Positions 40,229-48,810 of a stretch of DNA of 64,000 nt are shown piece after piece (position 1 is the stretch's first letter; each line of letters opens with the position of its first letter). The notes beneath the pieces were generated by a model that did not search any database, was not told where the DNA came from, and worked only from the letters and a program-made list of their open reading frames with translations. The DNA comes from Streptomyces sp. NBC_00239 (GTDB taxonomy: Bacteria; Actinomycetota; Actinomycetes; Streptomycetales; Streptomycetaceae). A program made the position numbers and the translations under genes. Location: positions 7,192,001-7,256,000 of the forward strand of contig NZ_CP108095.1 in assembly GCF_036194065.1 (NCBI RefSeq), in the 5' to 3' direction.

Positions 40229-41269
40229 GTGATTGTCTGGATCAACGGCACCTTCAGCGCCGGCAAGACCAGCACGGCACGCGAGCTGACCGGCCTGATA
40301 CCGAACAGCACCCTGTACGACCCCGAGGTGATCGGCGGTGCCCTGCGCCATCTGCTGCCGCAGAAGCGCCTGGACGAGGTGACGGACTACCAGGACCTGC
40401 CCATCTGGCGCCGGCTGGTCGTCGACGGCGCCGCGGCGATGCTCGCCGAGCTGGGCGGAGTGCTCGTCGTGCCGATGACCCTGCTGCGCCAGGAGTACCG
40501 GGACGAGATCTTCGGCGGTCTCGCGTCGCGCCGGATCCCGGTGTGCCACGTGCTGCTCACCCCGGAGGAAACGATCCTGCGGGAGCGGATCGCGACCCGC
40601 GAGGACACCGACGTCCCGGAGGCGGAACGGGACGAGCGCGTCCGGCAGTGGGCCTACGACCACATCCCGGCCTACCTCGACGCCCTCGGCTGGCTGACCG
40701 CCGACGCCTTCGCCGTCGACAACAGCACGCTCACGCCCCGTGCGACCGCCGAACTCATCGCCGAGGCGGTGCGCGGCGGTCGGGCCGGCGCCTGCGAGAT
40801 CGTGCAGACGCCCGAGCCGACCGGGGAGACCCTCGCCTCGGGGGTGCTGCTCTTCGACGAACAGGACCGGGTCCTGCTCGTGGACCCCACGTACAAGCCG
40901 GGCTGGGAGTTCCCGGGCGGCGTGGTCGAATCCGGCGAGGCGCCCGCCGAGGCCGGGATGCGCGAGGTCGCCGAGGAGCTCGGCCTCACCCTCGACGAGG
41001 TGCCGAAGCTGCTCGTCGTCGACTGGGAACCGCCGCGCGGCCCCTCGTACGGCGGGCTGCGGCTGCTGTTCGACGGCGGCCGGCTCGGGCCGGAACAGAC
41101 CGGGCGGCTGCGACTGCCGGGGCCCGAGCTGCGCGCGTGGCGGTTCGTCTCCGAGGCCGAGGCGGCGGGCCTGCTGCCGCAGGTCCGCTTCGAGCGCCTG
41201 CGCTGGGCCCTGCGGGCACGCGAACGCGCCACCGTCCTGAACCTGGAGGCGGGCATCCCCGTCGGCTGA
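40229..41269 (+). CDS. P-loop kinase-like domain fused to a Nudix hydrolase
   Basis: 346-residue two-domain protein. Residues 1-185: small ATPase/kinase-like domain beginning VIVWINGTFSAGKTSTA (Walker A 7-14), with LVVPMTLLRQEYRDEIFGGL and HVLLTPEETILRERI as later core elements, resembling adenylate/chloramphenicol-phosphotransferase-like kinases. Residues about 200-335: Nudix domain with the box GGVVESGEAPAEAGMREVAEELGL (G, REVAEE and closing G in place). GTG at 40229 follows GAGGGGG. Each half looks catalytically intact; the joint substrate is unknown. The stop codon lies in a CTGAC pentamer repeat. Confidence 0.88.
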   Translation: MIVWINGTFSAGKTSTARELTGLIPNSTLYDPEVIGGALRHLLPQKRLDEVTDYQDLPIWRRLVVDGAAAMLAELGGVLVVPMTLLRQEYRDEIFGGLASRRIPVCHVLLTPEETILRERIATREDTDVPEAERDERVRQWAYDHIPAYLDALGWLTADAFAVDNSTLTPRATAELIAEAVRGGRAGACEIVQTPEPTGETLASGVLLFDEQDRVLLVDPTYKPGWEFPGGVVESGEAPAEAGMREVAEELGLTLDEVPKLLVVDWEPPRGPSYGGLRLLFDGGRLGPEQTGRLRLPGPELRAWRFVSEAEAAGLLPQVRFERLRWALRARERATVLNLEAGIPVG

Positions 41270-41295
41270 CCTGACCTGACCTGACCTGGCCTGGC
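41266..41295 (+). repeat. CTGAC pentamer tandem repeat overlapping a stop codon
   Basis: Four CTGAC units (41266-41285) followed by two CTGGC units. The first unit contains the TGA stop of the P-loop/Nudix gene. Confidence 0.9.
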
Positions 41296-41371
41296 CGGGG
41301 GGTCGGGGACGGGGCGCACGGGTCTGCCGGGGCGGCCGGACCGGGCCGGCCGCATCGGCCGGGGGGGGGTA

Positions 41372-41469
41372 CCGTCAGCCGTCAGCCGTCAGCCGTCAGC
41401 CGTCAGCCGTCAGCCGTCAGCCGTCAGCCGTCAGCCGTCAGCCGTCAGCCGTCAGCCGTCAGCCGTCAG
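41372..41469. repeat. Heptanucleotide tandem repeat, CCGTCAG x14
   Basis: 98 bp made of 14 perfect CCGTCAG units, following a run of nine G (41361-41369). The right end runs into the stop codon of the convergent MBL hydrolase gene (TCA at 41466-41468). No variant units are seen, suggesting recent expansion and likely strain-to-strain length variation. Confidence 0.95.
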
Positions 41470-42176
41470 CCGGCCGACGAGTCGCGGGCAGCGGCCTCCG
41501 CGAGCACCTTCGCCGTGTCCCGCGTCAGCGGATCGCCGTGGCCGAAGCAGGCGGTCGCCGGATCCAGGGCCGCGAGCCGGCGGAAGGAGGCCAGCGCCCG
41601 CTCCCGGTCGGTGTTGAACACGCCGACCATCACCAGCTGCACGCCGGCCACGCAGTCACCCGTGAACAGCACGCCGTGGCGCGGCAGATGGACGGCGATG
41701 CTGCCGTCGGTGTGGCCGGGGGAGTGCACCGCGTACGCGCCGTCCCCGAAGCCGAGGTCGTCGCCGTCCTCCACCTCCCGGTCCACCCGGGTCGGCGGCG
41801 CCTCGGGCACCGTCAGCCCGTGCGCGTGCAGCGGGCGCTCCCAGTCCAGCAACACCGGCTCCGGGACGGGCCGTTCGCCTCGGATGACGGGCGCCTCCAG
41901 TCGGTGGGCCACCACCTCGGCCCCGTACCGCCCGGCGAGTTCCCCGGCCGCGCCGACGTGGTCGCGGTGGCAGTGGGTGAGCACGATGCGGCGGATGTCC
42001 TCGGGACGCAGCCCGAGGGAGCGTATCGCCGCCTCGATCTCCGGGCCGGAGGTGACGTTCCCGGCGTCCACGAGCGTCAGCTCGGTGCCGGACGCGGTGT
42101 CGTCACGCCAGAGGTAGGCCTGGCCGATGGGGAAGCGGAACATGTGCAGGCGCGGAGTGACTTCGACAAGATCCAT
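41466..42176 (-). CDS. Metallo-beta-lactamase-fold hydrolase
   Basis: 236-residue MBL-fold enzyme. The metal motif HCHRDH is at 68-73 (HxHxDH), with further ligands in VHSPGHTDGS, FTGDCVAG (Asp) and FGHGDPL (His). Glyoxalase II, lactonase or quorum-quenching-type activities are all possible; the full ligand set implies two metals and an active hydrolase. ATG at 42176 gives DLVEVTPRLHMFRF, a normal start for this group. Its stop codon is embedded in the heptamer repeat array, but the repeat does not enter the coding frame. Confidence 0.92.
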   Translation of the reverse strand: MDLVEVTPRLHMFRFPIGQAYLWRDDTASGTELTLVDAGNVTSGPEIEAAIRSLGLRPEDIRRIVLTHCHRDHVGAAGELAGRYGAEVVAHRLEAPVIRGERPVPEPVLLDWERPLHAHGLTVPEAPPTRVDREVEDGDDLGFGDGAYAVHSPGHTDGSIAVHLPRHGVLFTGDCVAGVQLVMVGVFNTDRERALASFRRLAALDPATACFGHGDPLTRDTAKVLAEAAARDSSAG

Positions 42177-42330
42177 GCCTCGAACGTACGACGCCGGCCC
42201 CGCCCGTGGGAGCGGGCAAGCCGTGGGCGTACTACGCGCTCGGCGCAGTACGCCCACGGCGGATCCGGGAACCCGCCTACGGGAGTCGGGAACGTCCGTA
42301 CGGGGGACCAGGTAACCAGCAGACGGTGCG

Positions 42331-43695
42331 TCAGACCTGCTTGGACGCCGCGTAGTTGACGAGGAACAGGGCCTCGGCGACCGACAGCCGCTCCAACTCC
42401 TGCGGGGACACGCTCTCGTTCACCGCGTGGATCTGCGCCTCCGGCTCGCTCAGGCCGATCAGCAGGATCTCGGCCTCCGGGTACAGCCCCTGGAGGGTGT
42501 TGCACAGCGGGATCGAGCCGCCCATGCCGGCGGCCTGCATCTCCTCACCCGGGTACGCGACCTTCATCGCGGCGGACATCGACGCGTACGCGGGGCTCGC
42601 GGTGTCGGCCAGGAACGGCTGGCCCTGGCCGACCTGCTCAGCCGTCACCCGCGCGTTCCAGGGGGTGTTCGACTCCAGGTGCGCGACGAGCAGCTTGTTG
42701 GCCTCGACGGTGTCCATGCCCGGCGGCACCCGCAGGCTGACCAGGGCGCGGGCGCTCGCGTGGACGGACGGGGTGGCGCCGACCACCGGCGGGCAGTCGA
42801 TGCCGAGCACGGTCACGGCGGGCCGCGACCACAGGCGGTCGGAGACCGAGCCGTCGCCGATCAGGTCCACGCCGTCCAGCACCCGGGCGTCCGTGCGGAA
42901 CTGCTCCTCCGGGTACTGCAGGCCGTCCCACTCCGCGCCGGCCGCGAGCCCGTCGACGGTCGTCGAACCGTCCTCGGAGCGCAGCGAGTCGAGTACGCGG
43001 ATCAGCGCGGCCAGGGCGTCCGGGGCGGCGCCGCCGAACATGCCGGAGTGCAGGTTGCCCTCCAGGGTGTCGACCTGCACGCGGACCAGGGTCATGCCGC
43101 GCAGGGTCGCGGTGACGGTGGGCAGGCCGAGGCGGAAGTTGCCGGCGTCGCCGATGACGATGCTGTCGGCGGTCAGCAGCTCCGGGTGCGCCTCCGCGTA
43201 CTGCTGGAGACCGCCGGTGCCCATCTCCTCCGAACCCTCGACGATCACCTTGATGCCGACCGGGACACCGCCGTTGGCCTTCAGCGCCCGCAGCGCGAGC
43301 AGGTGCATGATGAACCCGCCCTTGCAGTCCGCCGCGCCGCGCCCGTACCAGCGGCCGTCGCGCTCGGTCAGCTCGAACGGCGGGGAGATCCACGCCGCCT
43401 CGTCCAGCGGCGGCTGCACGTCGTAGTGCGCGTACAGGAGTACGGTCGGAGCGCCTTCGGGGCCGGGCAGGTACCCGTACACCGACTGCGTGTCGTCCGG
43501 GGTGTCCAGGAGGGCCACGTCGACGAAACCCTCGGCGCGCAGCGCGGCGGCCACCCAGTTCGCGGCGCCCTCGCTCTCGCTCTTGGGGAACTGCGCCCAG
43601 TCCGCCACCGACCGGAAGGCCACCAGTTCTGCCAGCTCCGACTTGGCCCTCGGCATGAGGGCGGCGACGGTCTCGGCGATCGGGTGGGACGGCAT
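42331..43695 (-). CDS. M20-family zinc dipeptidase
   Basis: 454-residue metallopeptidase of the M20 (carnosinase/DapE-like) family. Metal and catalytic sites are recognisable: LLYAHYDVQPP (His and Asp), GRGAADCKGG (bridging Asp), IVEGSEEMGTGG (catalytic Glu pair), and GGSIPLCNTLQ near the C-terminus with a later His in IHAVNES. The central lid/dimerisation domain has NLHSGMFGGAAPDALAALI. ATG at 43695 follows AAGGAGC. It likely splits dipeptides in the cytosol. It is divergent from the geranylgeranyl-reductase-like gene. Confidence 0.95.
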   Translation of the reverse strand: MPSHPIAETVAALMPRAKSELAELVAFRSVADWAQFPKSESEGAANWVAAALRAEGFVDVALLDTPDDTQSVYGYLPGPEGAPTVLLYAHYDVQPPLDEAAWISPPFELTERDGRWYGRGAADCKGGFIMHLLALRALKANGGVPVGIKVIVEGSEEMGTGGLQQYAEAHPELLTADSIVIGDAGNFRLGLPTVTATLRGMTLVRVQVDTLEGNLHSGMFGGAAPDALAALIRVLDSLRSEDGSTTVDGLAAGAEWDGLQYPEEQFRTDARVLDGVDLIGDGSVSDRLWSRPAVTVLGIDCPPVVGATPSVHASARALVSLRVPPGMDTVEANKLLVAHLESNTPWNARVTAEQVGQGQPFLADTASPAYASMSAAMKVAYPGEEMQAAGMGGSIPLCNTLQGLYPEAEILLIGLSEPEAQIHAVNESVSPQELERLSVAEALFLVNYAASKQV

Positions 43696-43875
43696 GGGCA
43701 CGCTCCTTGTGGGTGCGACGTTGTTGGATGTGTACGCCGGGCACCGTACGCATCGTGTGCGTACCGGAGGTACGGCGGGGACAGGGCCGATCTTCCCATA
43801 GCGGGGCCGGAGCGGCTCCGCCCGTAGGATGCGCTCGGCACCGGAGCACCAGGGGATCAGGAGCAGCAGGACATC

Positions 43876-45465
43876 GTGAGCGAGCACGGGGACAACGGCC
43901 GAGCCGAGGGCGCCGAGGGCGCCGAGGGTACGAAGACGGCGGGCAGCGTCGAGGGCGCCGACAGCGTGGCGGCGGGCGGGACGGCCGGGGTGGCCGGGAC
44001 CGCGGACACCGGCGACGGCGTGGCGACGGACGAGGCGGCCCGGGCCGCGGAGACGGCCGGCACGGGCAGAACGGCCGGAACTCCGGAGGCTGCTGGGACC
44101 GGGCCCGAGGCCGCGACTGCGACTGGGGCCGGGGCCGGGGATCCGGCCGGGGACGCGGAGCCCGCGGCCGAGGCCGGTGGGACGGCTGCCCCCGCGGCGG
44201 AGGCCGGGCCCGGCGTGGTCGCGGAGCGTGCGGTGGCCGCCGAGGACGGCGGGCCGGCGGGCGCGGACGAGATCTGGGACGTGGTCGTGGTCGGCGCCGG
44301 GCCCGCGGGAGCCTCCGCGGCACACGCCGCCGCGGCCGCCGGCCGCCGGGTCCTGCTGCTGGAGAAGGCCGAGCTGCCGCGGTACAAGACCTGTGGCGGC
44401 GGCATCATCGGCCCGTCGCGCGACGCCCTGCCGCCGGGCTTCGTGCTGCCGTTCCAGGACCGCATCCACGCCGTCACCTTCTCGCTGAACGGCCGGCTGA
44501 CCCGGACCCGGCGCTCCCGCCAGATGCTCTTCGGGCTCGTCAACCGGGCGGAGTTCGACGCCGGTCTGGTGGCCGCGGCGGAGAAGGCTGGGGCCGAGGT
44601 GCGCACCGGGGTCTCCGTGGCCCGGGTCGAGCAGCACGGCGCGGCGGTGCCGGACCGGCGGACCGTGGCCGTGGTGCTCGCCGACGGCGAGACGGTGCTG
44701 GCCCGCGCCGTGGTCGGCGCGGACGGCAGTGCCGGCCGGATCGGCGCCCACGTGGGGGTGAAGATGCGGCAGGTGGACCTGGGCCTGGAAGCGGAGATCC
44801 CGGTGCCGGCGACGGTGGCCGAGGACTGGCGGGGCCGGGTGCTCATCGACTGGGGCCCGATGCCGGGCAGTTACGGCTGGGTGTTCCCCAAGGGCGACAC
44901 CCTCACCGTCGGCGTGATCTCGGCGCGCGGCGAAGGCGCGGCGACCAAGCGGTACCTGGAGGACTTCATCGGGCGGCTGGGGCTCGCCGGCTTCGAGCCG
45001 GAACTCTCCTCCGGTCACCTGACGCGCTGCCGCGCCGACGACTCGCCGCTGTCGCGCGGCCGCGTGCTGGTGGCGGGCGACGCGGCCGGGCTGCTGGAGC
45101 CGTGGACCCGGGAGGGCATCTCCTTCGCGCTGCGCTCCGGGCGGCTGGCGGGCGAGTGGGCGGTGCGCATCGCGGAGTCCCAGGACGCGGTGGACACCCG
45201 CCGGCAGGCCCTGAACTACGCGTTCGCCATCAAGGCGGGCCTCGGGGTGGAGATGGCGGTCGGCAGCCGGATGCTCGCCCTGTTCGAGAGCAAGCCGGGG
45301 CTGCTGCACGCGGCCATCACCGGTTTCCGGCCTGCCTGGCGGGCCTTCGCCCGGATCACCCGCGGATCCACTTCGCTGGGCGAGATGGTGCGGACGTATC
45401 CGCTGGCGCGCCGGGCGCTGAACGCGGTGGACCGCAGGCAGGGGCCGGTCACTCCGACACCGTGA
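43876..45465 (+). CDS. Geranylgeranyl reductase-family FAD protein with a long low-complexity N-terminus
   Basis: 529 residues as read from GTG 43876. The FAD domain starts near residue 136 (VVVVGAGPAGASAA), followed by ELPRYKTCGGGI, the family PxYxxC-like signature, then GADGSAGRIGAHV and VAGDAAGLLEPWTREGISFALRSG. These proteins reduce isoprenoid double bonds (menaquinone or archaeal-type lipid side chains) or related substrates. Residues 1-130 are Ala/Gly/Glu/Thr repeats absent from normal relatives, with codon use that still looks coding. A GTG at 44233 with GGAG 6 nt before it would give a conventional 410-residue protein. It overlaps the convergent deazaflavin reductase gene by 17 bp. 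Confidence 0.88.
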   Translation: MSEHGDNGRAEGAEGAEGTKTAGSVEGADSVAAGGTAGVAGTADTGDGVATDEAARAAETAGTGRTAGTPEAAGTGPEAATATGAGAGDPAGDAEPAAEAGGTAAPAAEAGPGVVAERAVAAEDGGPAGADEIWDVVVVGAGPAGASAAHAAAAAGRRVLLLEKAELPRYKTCGGGIIGPSRDALPPGFVLPFQDRIHAVTFSLNGRLTRTRRSRQMLFGLVNRAEFDAGLVAAAEKAGAEVRTGVSVARVEQHGAAVPDRRTVAVVLADGETVLARAVVGADGSAGRIGAHVGVKMRQVDLGLEAEIPVPATVAEDWRGRVLIDWGPMPGSYGWVFPKGDTLTVGVISARGEGAATKRYLEDFIGRLGLAGFEPELSSGHLTRCRADDSPLSRGRVLVAGDAAGLLEPWTREGISFALRSGRLAGEWAVRIAESQDAVDTRRQALNYAFAIKAGLGVEMAVGSRMLALFESKPGLLHAAITGFRPAWRAFARITRGSTSLGEMVRTYPLARRALNAVDRRQGPVTPTP

Positions 45466-45910
45466 TGCGGAAGACGGGGTGGTCCTGCGCGGCCGCGAGG
45501 AGCTCCTCCGGGGAGGACTTCGCGGTCACGCCCTGGAAGAAGGCGTTGACCTCCCAGCCCCACTTCTGGAGGTAGCCGCGCAGGATCTCCGGCTTGTCGG
45601 CGTCGACGAGCTCCGTGGCCGTGAAGGTGCGCACCTTGCGGCCGACCCGGAGTTCGCCGCCGCCGGCGACGCGCATGTTGCGGACCCAGTGCGAGTGGCC
45701 GCGGGCGGAGACCAGGTACTGGACGCCGTCGTGGACGTACGGGTTGACGGGGATCCGCTGCATTCGGCCGGACGTGCGGCCGCGGACGGAGAGTTCGGCC
45801 GAGCCGGCGATGCTGATGCCGATGCGGGCCAGCTTCCCGAAGAGCGAGTTGAACAGGGTCGCGGAACGGCCGGCGCGGGCGTAGTACGGGGTGGGGGTGT
45901 TGCTGCTCAT
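45449..45910 (-). CDS. F420-dependent nitroreductase/quinone reductase-family protein (Ddn-like)
   Basis: 153-residue split-barrel protein of the deazaflavin-dependent family. Core segments: ELSVRGRTSGRMQRIPVNPYVHDG, YLVSARGHSHWVRNMRVAGGGEL and a C-terminal AAQDHPVFRITVSE. The F420-binding residues are in the SARG...WVRN region. Members reduce quinones and nitro-compounds with F420H2. It is divergent from a TetR gene across two near-identical operators, and is the likely regulated target. Confidence 0.9.
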   Translation of the reverse strand: MSSNTPTPYYARAGRSATLFNSLFGKLARIGISIAGSAELSVRGRTSGRMQRIPVNPYVHDGVQYLVSARGHSHWVRNMRVAGGGELRVGRKVRTFTATELVDADKPEILRGYLQKWGWEVNAFFQGVTAKSSPEELLAAAQDHPVFRITVSE

Positions 45911-45932
45911 CGTGGCCTCCGTGACCCAAATG

Positions 45933-45998
45933 GAGAGCGGTGCTCTCGCTTGAGATCAGTGTGCACGGATCACCGCACCGAATCAAGAGCAGTGCTCT
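45933..45998. promoter_or_regulatory. Two TetR operators in the reductase/TetR divergent promoter
   Basis: GAGAGC-GGT-GCTCTC (45933-45947) and AGAGCA-G-TGCTCT (45986-45998) are perfect dyads sharing the GAGC..GCTC word, about 52 bp centre to centre. One lies 22 bp before the reductase start and the other 42 bp before the TetR start. Confidence 0.75.
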
Positions 45999-46040
45999 CG
46001 ATTTTGGTCAGTGCTCCGATTGCGTGGCAGACTGGGGCTC

Positions 46041-46733
46041 ATGACTACGGTCCGAGGGGCCCGCGAGCGCGCCCGCATCGAAATCACCGCCGCGATCAAG
46101 GACGAGGCGCGCCGGCAGCTCGCCGCCGAGGGCGCCGCGAAGCTGTCCCTGCGGGCCGTGGCGCGCGAACTGGGCATGGTGTCCTCCGCCCTCTACCGCT
46201 ACTTCCCCAGCCGGGACGACCTGCTCACCGCCTTGATCATCGACGCGTACGACAGCGTCGGCGCGGCCGCCGAGGCCGCCCACGCGGGAAGCGCGGACGC
46301 ACCGCCGCGCGAGCGCTGGCTGGCCGTGTGCCGGGCCGTACGCGCCTGGGCGCTGGCCCGCCCGCACGAGTACGCGCTGATCTACGGCTCGCCCGTGCCC
46401 GGATACACCGCCCCGCAGGACACGATCGCCCCCGCCTCCCGGGTCGGCAACACCCTCATCGCCGTCGTCCGCGAGGCCCACGCCGGCCGCGGACTGGCCC
46501 TGCCCCCGCTGCCTGCCGACCTGCGCCCCGAGGCGGACCGGATGACCGCGGACTTCGCGCCGGGGCTGCCGCCGGCGGTGACCGCCGCACTGGTCGCCGC
46601 CTGGGCCCAGCTGATCGGGCTGCTCTCCTTCGAACTGTTCGGCCAGTTCAACCGGGTGGTCGAGGACCGCGACACGTTCTTCGCCCACGCCGCCACCCAA
46701 CTCGCCCTCCACGTGGGCCTCCAAGCCGACTGA
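46041..46733 (+). CDS. TetR-family regulator with WHG-type C-terminal domain
   Basis: 230-residue repressor. The HTH is in LSLRAVARELGMVSSALYRYFPSRDDLL (about residues 35-65); the C-terminal domain RWLAVCRAVRAWALARPHEYALIYGSPVPGY is the WHG-type ligand/dimer domain. ATG at 46041 has a GGGG box upstream. It is divergent from the Ddn-like reductase, and two matched palindromes between them indicate that it represses both. Confidence 0.92.
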   Translation: MTTVRGARERARIEITAAIKDEARRQLAAEGAAKLSLRAVARELGMVSSALYRYFPSRDDLLTALIIDAYDSVGAAAEAAHAGSADAPPRERWLAVCRAVRAWALARPHEYALIYGSPVPGYTAPQDTIAPASRVGNTLIAVVREAHAGRGLALPPLPADLRPEADRMTADFAPGLPPAVTAALVAAWAQLIGLLSFELFGQFNRVVEDRDTFFAHAATQLALHVGLQAD

Positions 46734-46845
46734 AGCGGCCACCGGCCACCGGCGCCCGGCCGCCGGCTCCGGCCACCTGCTCCCGTCTGTCGGCTCCCGG
46801 CCACCGGCCGGTATCCGTGCGACGGGCCGGCGCCGCCGCACGCGC

Positions 46846-46965
46846 GTACCCCGCGGCCGTACCCCGTGCCCGCACCCCGCGGCCGTACCCCGTGCCCGCA
46901 CCCCTGGCCGTACCCCGTGCCCACGCAACCCCGTGCCCACGCCCCTGGCCGTACCCAGCGCACGC
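46846..46965. repeat. 26-bp GC-rich tandem repeat
   Basis: Two 26-bp units (46853-46878 and 46879-46904) of the type GCGGCCGTACCCCGTGCC plus GCACCCC, followed by degenerate copies (TGGCCGTACCC). They fill most of the gap between the TetR gene and the spherulation-like gene (46734-47187), along with the spherulin leader; no other gene is seen. Confidence 0.8.
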
Positions 46966-47187
46966 GCGCCGTGTCGGGTGCCTGCGCTCGTGGGGCGTTG
47001 GCTGTGGGGGAGCGGGGGCCGGCTTGATTCTCCCGACAAGGTGACTGTTCGCTGATCTGTTCGTCGTACCGAAGTTGGCGGCTTCTGCCTCTCGGAGGGG
47101 TGGGCGCGTTCTACGCTGCCTGCCTGTCCGACGGGTCGGCGGTGCCTGCGCCGCCGGGCCGGTCCGCGCCTTCCCGAGGAGACGCCC

Positions 47188-48132
47188 ATGGGCCGCGCAG
47201 CGAAGTGCCTTGCCGCCGTCGCGCTCACCGCACTGCTGGCCGCCCCGGCGCCCTCGGTGGCGACCGCCGAACCGGCACCCTCGCCCGCCCGCACCGCGGC
47301 CCCGAGCCCGGCCCCGACCCCGTCGCACGCCTCGGTCCGCGGACTGGAGATAGCCGTACCCGCGTACGGGCACGCGGACGACCCCATGCTGGCCGCGCTC
47401 ACGGGAACGGGCCCCGCGGCTTCCGTGGTGGTCCTCAACCCGGGCAACGGGGACGCCCCGTTCGACGCCGGCTGGCAGGCCCGCGCCGACGCGCTGCGTC
47501 GCGGTGTCACCGCCACCGGCGAACACACCAAGGTCCTCGGCTACGTCCACACCGACCACGGCCAGCGCGACCGGGCCGCCGTCGAGGCGTCCATCGACAA
47601 CTACCTGCGGACCGCCGACGGCCGGCTGCACGTCGACGGCATCTTCTTCGACGTGGTCAGCCGGGACTGCGGTCCGGGGGACCGGACCCGCGACCACTAC
47701 CTCGCGCTCCGCCGCCACGTCCAGGACGTCATGCACGACGTGGACCCGGCCGTCCCGGACCTGGTCGTCGACAACCCGGGCACCGCCATCGCCGACTGCT
47801 ACCTGGCGCCGGGCCGCCGCACAGCCGACGTCTTCGTCACGTACGAGGACACGTACGCCGCCTACACGGGCGGCGGCTGGTCCGGCGGCAACGTCTTCAA
47901 CGCCACCGAGGGCTACCACTCGGGTGCCGCGCTCGACCCGAGCGGCACCGCCTTCTGGCACCTCGTCCACGGCGTCCCCGACCAGGCCGCCATGCGCGCC
48001 ACCCTGCGGACGGCCTTCGGCCGCGGCGCCGGATACGCGTACGCCGCCTCGGCCGGCATGCCCAACCCGTGGGACACCACGCCCGTTTGGGGCTTCGGCC
48101 CGATGACGGGCTACGCGGCCACGCTCGGCTGA
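47188..48132 (+). CDS. Secreted spherulation-specific family 4 protein
   Basis: 314-residue exported protein. A signal peptide (cleavage near ATA/EPA, about residue 27) and a Pro/Ala-rich linker to about 50 precede a TIM-barrel domain of the spherulation-specific family 4 type: GLEIAVPAYG, VVVLNPGNGD, KVLGYVHTDHG, VDGIFFDVVSRD, DLVVDNPG, DVFVTYEDTYAAY. This domain is related to GH114-type endo-alpha-galactosaminidases; the Asp/Glu residues DGIFFD and YED are candidates for catalysis. A cell-wall or exopolysaccharide glycosidase role is inferred. ATG at 47188. Confidence 0.88.
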   Translation: MGRAAKCLAAVALTALLAAPAPSVATAEPAPSPARTAAPSPAPTPSHASVRGLEIAVPAYGHADDPMLAALTGTGPAASVVVLNPGNGDAPFDAGWQARADALRRGVTATGEHTKVLGYVHTDHGQRDRAAVEASIDNYLRTADGRLHVDGIFFDVVSRDCGPGDRTRDHYLALRRHVQDVMHDVDPAVPDLVVDNPGTAIADCYLAPGRRTADVFVTYEDTYAAYTGGGWSGGNVFNATEGYHSGAALDPSGTAFWHLVHGVPDQAAMRATLRTAFGRGAGYAYAASAGMPNPWDTTPVWGFGPMTGYAATLG

Positions 48133-48248
48133 CGCCCCTTCGGCCCGTAGCCGGCGGGTCGGCCATCGGCCGTCGGGCGCGCTCGGACGGTCGGCCGACA
48201 GGCGGCCACACGGGCCTTACGGGGTTCGCCCGGCGGCCACGGGACCGG

Positions 48249-48500
48249 TCAGTCGCCCGTGCGCTCCTGCCGGTGGGGAAACCGCCACAGCACGTACGTG
48301 ACCCGCAGCAGGAACACGGCCATGGCCAGCACCCCGCCGACACCGGCGAGAAGCGACTCCACCCGGGACCCCAGCGAGAAGAACAGCGCGGGTCCGGCCA
48401 CCGCGCCGAACACCAGCGCGGCGGCGAACACCGCGCTGAACAACGCGTATCCGATCTCCACCGTGATCGCGTCCCGCTCGGCCTGCGTACGTCTCCCCAT
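48249..48500 (-). CDS. Small DUF6332-like membrane protein
   Basis: 83-residue protein with an acidic-basic N-terminus (GRRTQAERDAITVEIGYA) followed by two hydrophobic segments (about 17-42 and 48-70) and a basic tail. The N-terminal ERDAxTVEIxYA wording and size match the small DUF6332 membrane proteins of Streptomyces. Function unknown. ATG at 48500. It stands alone, between the secreted spherulation-like gene (convergent) and a repeat-rich gap. Confidence 0.7.
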   Translation of the reverse strand: MGRRTQAERDAITVEIGYALFSAVFAAALVFGAVAGPALFFSLGSRVESLLAGVGGVLAMAVFLLRVTYVLWRFPHRQERTGD

Positions 48501-48732
48501 GCGCGCACCCCACCATGTGCCCGTGGGGCGGGCAAGGGGGCGCGAGGGGCGCAGCGGGCGCGCCGGAGCGTACGGGGGCCGGCAGCGCAGGGCAGCGCGC
48601 GCCGGGTCGCCGAACGCGCCTCACCGCCGCGAGCCACCTTCGACCAGGGCCCGACCGAATCCGGACCGCCTGCCTACCGTGCGGGTGCCCGACCCGGCCC
48701 GACGGGAACCGGATCGCCTCCCCGCCTCCCCG

Positions 48733-48752
48733 CCTTGCCTTGCCTTGCCTTG
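48733..48752. repeat. CCTTG pentamer repeat, x4
   Basis: Four CCTTG units followed by one CCCTG, in the non-coding gap 48501-49025. Similar pentamer tracts occur at 41266 and 51733. Confidence 0.85.
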
Positions 48753-48810
48753 CCCTGCCTCGGCCGGACGGGTGACCGGCGCGCCGACCGGCCGGGCCGG
48801 ACGAGGCAGG

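Noticed and set aside
41361..41369. G9 run as a phase-variable switch
   Set aside because: It lies between convergent stops and is not in a reading frame or promoter. It may also be a sequencing artefact.
41372..41469. Possible CRISPR array
   Set aside because: The units are directly adjacent 7-mers with no spacers and there are no cas genes. The 15-bp and 60-bp arrays fail for the same reason.
42331..45309. Very long open frame on the minus strand extending past the M20 peptidase gene
   Set aside because: Only the 42331-43695 part matches a protein family; the rest is antisense to the flavoprotein gene and has repetitive Arg/Pro/Gly-rich composition typical of GC-rich shadow frames.
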